DNA from: Maledivibacter halophilus | GTDB lineage: Bacteria > Bacillota > Clostridia > Peptostreptococcales > Caminicellaceae | Direction: 5' to 3' | Assembly: GCF_900167445.1 (NCBI RefSeq) | Contig: NZ_FUZT01000022.1 | Span: 1 to 56,623, forward strand | DNA: 56,623 nucleotides | In this document: in pieces, positions 53,989-56,623 of the stretch | Position numbering within the stretch: position 1 is the first letter of the stretch | Layout of the letters: every line of letters starts with the position of its first letter | Notes under the pieces: generated by a model | What the model saw: the letters and a program-made list of their open reading frames with translations, nothing else | What the model was told of the DNA's origin: nothing | Database searches by the model: none | Program-made: the position numbers and the translations under genes

Positions 53989-54237
53989 TCAAAAACTCAT
54001 TTGATAACCGTCAAGAACCTTATCTATGACTTCTAATCTTTTCTTCCCTACTCTTTGCTTAATAGTAGGGCTGTAGTCATTTGCACGAAATAATTTTTTC
54101 TTTTCATACTTAGCAAAGTAGAGAACATACTCTCTCATCTGCTCTTCTGAAATATCCCTACTCCAGTAAGCATCTATAAGATTTTTTAATTCTTTTGCCA
54201 AATTAACAACTGACCTTGGATGTCTTTGAATATCCAT
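53989..54237 (-). CDS. Small basic helical protein (TIGR04540-like)
   Basis: 82 residues from ATG 54237 (AAAGGTGTG upstream): RHPRSVVNLAKELKNLIDAY, ISEEQMREYVLYFAKYEKKK and IKQRVGKKRLEVIDKVL. I recall this pattern as TIGR04540, a clostridial/streptococcal family of unknown function in mobile elements. It ends 14 bases before the nucleotidyltransferase gene and is likely co-expressed, so it could be its partner. Confidence 0.6.
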   Translation of the reverse strand: MDIQRHPRSVVNLAKELKNLIDAYWSRDISEEQMREYVLYFAKYEKKKLFRANDYSPTIKQRVGKKRLEVIDKVLDGYQMSF

Positions 54238-54340
54238 CGCCAACACACCTTTACCATATTGTATCATTTTTATAATATTTATATCATTATTATATTGTTA
54301 TCGTATCATTATTCCATTGGATATTCAACCATATTTTGTA

Positions 54341-54376
54341 ATTTATAGGAGAATAAATTAATATTCTCCTATAAAT
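54341..54376. terminator. Hairpin after the SLH-protein gene
   Basis: TTTATAGGAGAATA and TATTCTCCTATAAA form a 14-base-pair stem with a six-base loop. No strong T-run, but its position 55 bases past the SLH gene stop fits a terminator. Confidence 0.55.
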
Positions 54377-54430
54377 TCTATATTTTTATACAGGATATTT
54401 CATATCAAACTTGATATAGCATTATTTTTT

Positions 54431-56623
54431 TCAACCTCCACACTCTTGTAGTATCCTAATAATTAGAGTTAAAGCTTCAGCTCTGGTTATAGCTTTATTT
54501 CCTTTAAAGCTTCCATCTTCATATCCCTTTAGTATTCCTCCTACTGATTTTATTGAATCTTTGTATTTAGAGTTATCTGTATCTTTAAAGTTAACCTTCG
54601 CATCTGATTTAATATTTAAAACTTTATCTATGAGATATACTGCCTTTTCCCTTATTAAATCTCTATTCCATTCATTATTGTTTAAAAAGTCTAGATTCTC
54701 TTCTTTAATTCCCATAGTTGCATTGGCAACTTCATAATAGCTCCAGTCGGCTTTATTTAGATTTATTGAATTTAATTTTTTATCTTCTTTGTTTGTTAGG
54801 AGCTTTACTTTATTAAGCATTACTAAAAACTCTTTAGTAGAAACCGTTTCATGAGGTTTAAAAGTATTATCCTTGTAACCATCAATGATGCCCTTTGAAA
54901 TAGCTTTTTCTATAGTTTCCTTAGCCCAATGAGTTTGTATATCTGTAGGTTTCTTATCTGAAGGTTTAATATCAACAACTTTAAAGCTGATACTCCTAAT
55001 CCTTCCTTGTGCAAGGTCTATCACTCTTATAGATGCTACACCTTCATCTATTGCTTTAAATCTAAAACTGTCAAGCAAATTGATATTTTTACTATCTGTT
55101 TCAGTAATTAAGTATTTGCTATTAACATTTTTACCTTCTAACTCTAGGTAATCTTTAATATTTATTTCTTTTCCTTTAAGAATTGTGTAAGCCACGTTAT
55201 CATCTATTTTTTCTATATTGCTTCTAACATTGGAGATAGAATCTGCCACAATTACATAGAGCTTAATATTTTTTCTTCCATTACTTGCTGTAATAGTACC
55301 TATTCCATTTTCATTTGCTTTAAGTACATAACCTTCTATACTTATGTTTTCATCTGTAGTCTCAAAGGTAATTTCTCTGTTTTCTCTAAATTCATCTATT
55401 AGAGTATCTTTAAATGCCAATTCTAGATTTGTCTGGCTTTTCTTTTCAACTATGATCCTTCTATTAAAGTCATCATTATCTACTGCATTGAGGAGATATT
55501 GTATGGTTCTACCTGTAACTGGGTCTTTTATACTCACAATTATATTTCCATTACCCTTTATTTTGATTTTTCCATTTTCTATGTCAGCATCACCTTGGAT
55601 AATTTTAATATCTAAATCTTCAGGATTAGTGTTTTCACCTAATTCATCGATTATATTTTCTATTATCTCATCAATATCAAGGGAAGATCCTTTATCTACT
55701 TTTAGCGGATCATCAGGATTTACAGTTTCCTGTAGTATTCCGTTTTCATCAGTTACTATTTCCTCGGATTGTGTCCAGTTGCCTTCGGCATCTCTTACCG
55801 TTACTATTAATCTGCTTCCTTTTTCTGATTCTTTTACATTCTCTTTGTTCCAATTGTTTTCTGCCCATTCAAGACTGGATGCAAGTAGTCTAATGTCCAG
55901 TGAGTTATCTATACCTGCAACAAGTATTCCTTTATTAACACTGATTCCATCTTTCACGGCTAAGGAATCTTTCCCTACTATATCAAATTTATAGGCTCTG
56001 CTGTGAAGCTTAACATTATCACTTGCTATTACATTGACTTTGTTATTACGAACAAATATTTTTTCTATGACCGGAGCTGTTCTATCCTTTGTCATTTTTT
56101 CTATTTCTTTAAATGCTAATTCTTTATTTCCCTTTAATATGCTTATTCTCACTATATATGTTGTGCTGTCCTGGAGTTTAGGGATTTCCACCCTTTGGGG
56201 TTTATCCAGTATTTTAGTATAAACTAGCTTCATATTTTCCTTTTTTATAATATCTAGTCTATATCCATAATCTCCATTTCTGTATTTATTACTTATTCTA
56301 TCGGATATATCAATGATTAGCTCTCCTTCACCACTATTAAGGTCTGTATCTCCAGGCTTTACATCGGTATCATTAATTGTGTCTATTATATCCTCCTTTA
56401 TTTCTTCATCAATGTCTGGGTCAGTAATAACTATATCTTCATCTTCCAATTTATCTTTATCCCTGTTCTTATTTTTATCTCCTTCTATAATATCTCTTAT
56501 ATCATCTGGTACTTCTCCGTATATAATCTCATCCTTATCTTTTACTGCAATTTCTTTTTCTGTAATATTGCTGAATTTATCCTTCAGCAGTACTTTAAGG
56601 GTATTTGGTGCATTTACAGCTAT
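54431..56623 (-). CDS. SLH-domain surface protein (5' end outside window)
   Basis: At least 730 residues; the frame stays open to the right edge, so the start lies beyond 56623 and an internal TTG at 56449 is not the real start. The C-terminal part has S-layer homology repeats: IQTHWAKETIEKAISKGIID with GYKDNTFKPHETV, a middle repeat, and the last GGILKGYEDGSFKGNKAITR. These bind secondary wall polymers. The body is acidic and beta-rich with Ig-like/FnIII character (about 250-540). It anchors at the cell surface and may be part of the transfer or adhesion apparatus. Confidence 0.9.
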   Translation of the reverse strand: MAVNAPNTLKVLLKDKFSNITEKEIAVKDKDEIIYGEVPDDIRDIIEGDKNKNRDKDKLEDEDIVITDPDIDEEIKEDIIDTINDTDVKPGDTDLNSGEGELIIDISDRISNKYRNGDYGYRLDIIKKENMKLVYTKILDKPQRVEIPKLQDSTTYIVRISILKGNKELAFKEIEKMTKDRTAPVIEKIFVRNNKVNVIASDNVKLHSRAYKFDIVGKDSLAVKDGISVNKGILVAGIDNSLDIRLLASSLEWAENNWNKENVKESEKGSRLIVTVRDAEGNWTQSEEIVTDENGILQETVNPDDPLKVDKGSSLDIDEIIENIIDELGENTNPEDLDIKIIQGDADIENGKIKIKGNGNIIVSIKDPVTGRTIQYLLNAVDNDDFNRRIIVEKKSQTNLELAFKDTLIDEFRENREITFETTDENISIEGYVLKANENGIGTITASNGRKNIKLYVIVADSISNVRSNIEKIDDNVAYTILKGKEINIKDYLELEGKNVNSKYLITETDSKNINLLDSFRFKAIDEGVASIRVIDLAQGRIRSISFKVVDIKPSDKKPTDIQTHWAKETIEKAISKGIIDGYKDNTFKPHETVSTKEFLVMLNKVKLLTNKEDKKLNSINLNKADWSYYEVANATMGIKEENLDFLNNNEWNRDLIREKAVYLIDKVLNIKSDAKVNFKDTDNSKYKDSIKSVGGILKGYEDGSFKGNKAITRAEALTLIIRILQECGG

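Noticed and set aside
53613..54237. MNT/HEPN toxin-antitoxin pair
   Set aside because: The nucleotidyltransferase is clear, but its neighbour has no RNxxxH motif and does not look like a HEPN protein.
55344..55994. Long 216-codon plus-strand frame
   Set aside because: Exactly opposite the SLH-protein gene in a strongly biased codon region; no start signal.

Overview
The window is AT-rich DNA from a low-G+C anaerobic Firmicute. The left end carries the clostridial order comM-dprA-topA-codY, all on the minus strand. The gene style points to Clostridia/Tissierellia. From memory, Cas13a has been reported in Anaerosalibacter (Tissierellia), so a relative of that genus is plausible, but I cannot confirm it here.

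Layout. (1) 1-5.34 kb is chromosomal: a probable group II intron end just after the codY terminator, then codY, topA, dprA and the 3' third of comM. comM is cut at its conserved PCPCG motif. (2) 5.34-35 kb is an accessory island. It holds an XRE regulator at the junction and a small-protein/HNH-repeat pair present twice (5.9-6.6 and 19.9-22.5 kb). Between the copies lies a complete type VI-A CRISPR-Cas locus on the minus strand (cas13a-cas1-cas2-array, 9.07-14.42 kb) whose array has one spacer and two repeats. Around it are two further HEPN (RNxxxH) proteins, a PIN-like protein, a NERD-helicase, a serine-recombinase remnant, secreted/surface proteins, a tyrosine recombinase and a Fic-like protein whose catalytic His is Gln. 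(3) 36-42 kb holds a broken sigma-factor pair, a PD-(D/E)XK-like nuclease with a membrane KAP NTPase (frameshifted at an A7 tract), a type I toxin-antitoxin locus and an adenine methylase. (4) 42.3-56.6 kb is a conjugation-like module: a LexA-type DNA-binding domain under an SOS box, HD-GYP, an FtsK-like translocase, an M23/lysozyme-like wall hydrolase, a VirB4-like ATPase and exported surface proteins including an SLH protein cut by the window edge. No relaxase is visible.

How it fits together. The island looks like a composite integrated element inserted in comM, carrying RNA-targeting and other candidate defences, with a transfer apparatus to the right. The most notable points are: the compact Cas13a locus with its own adaptation genes and an operator-like palindrome at its promoter; direct duplications that bracket it; an RNA antitoxin with complementarity to the toxin start; three genes with good Shine-Dalgarno sites but AUU/AUA as the apparent start; a LexA DNA-binding domain without its protease; and a family of GGTTCC palindromes restricted to the transfer module.

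Limits. Assignments are by reading motifs, with no database search. Domain names are from memory. Element boundaries beyond the window are unknown.
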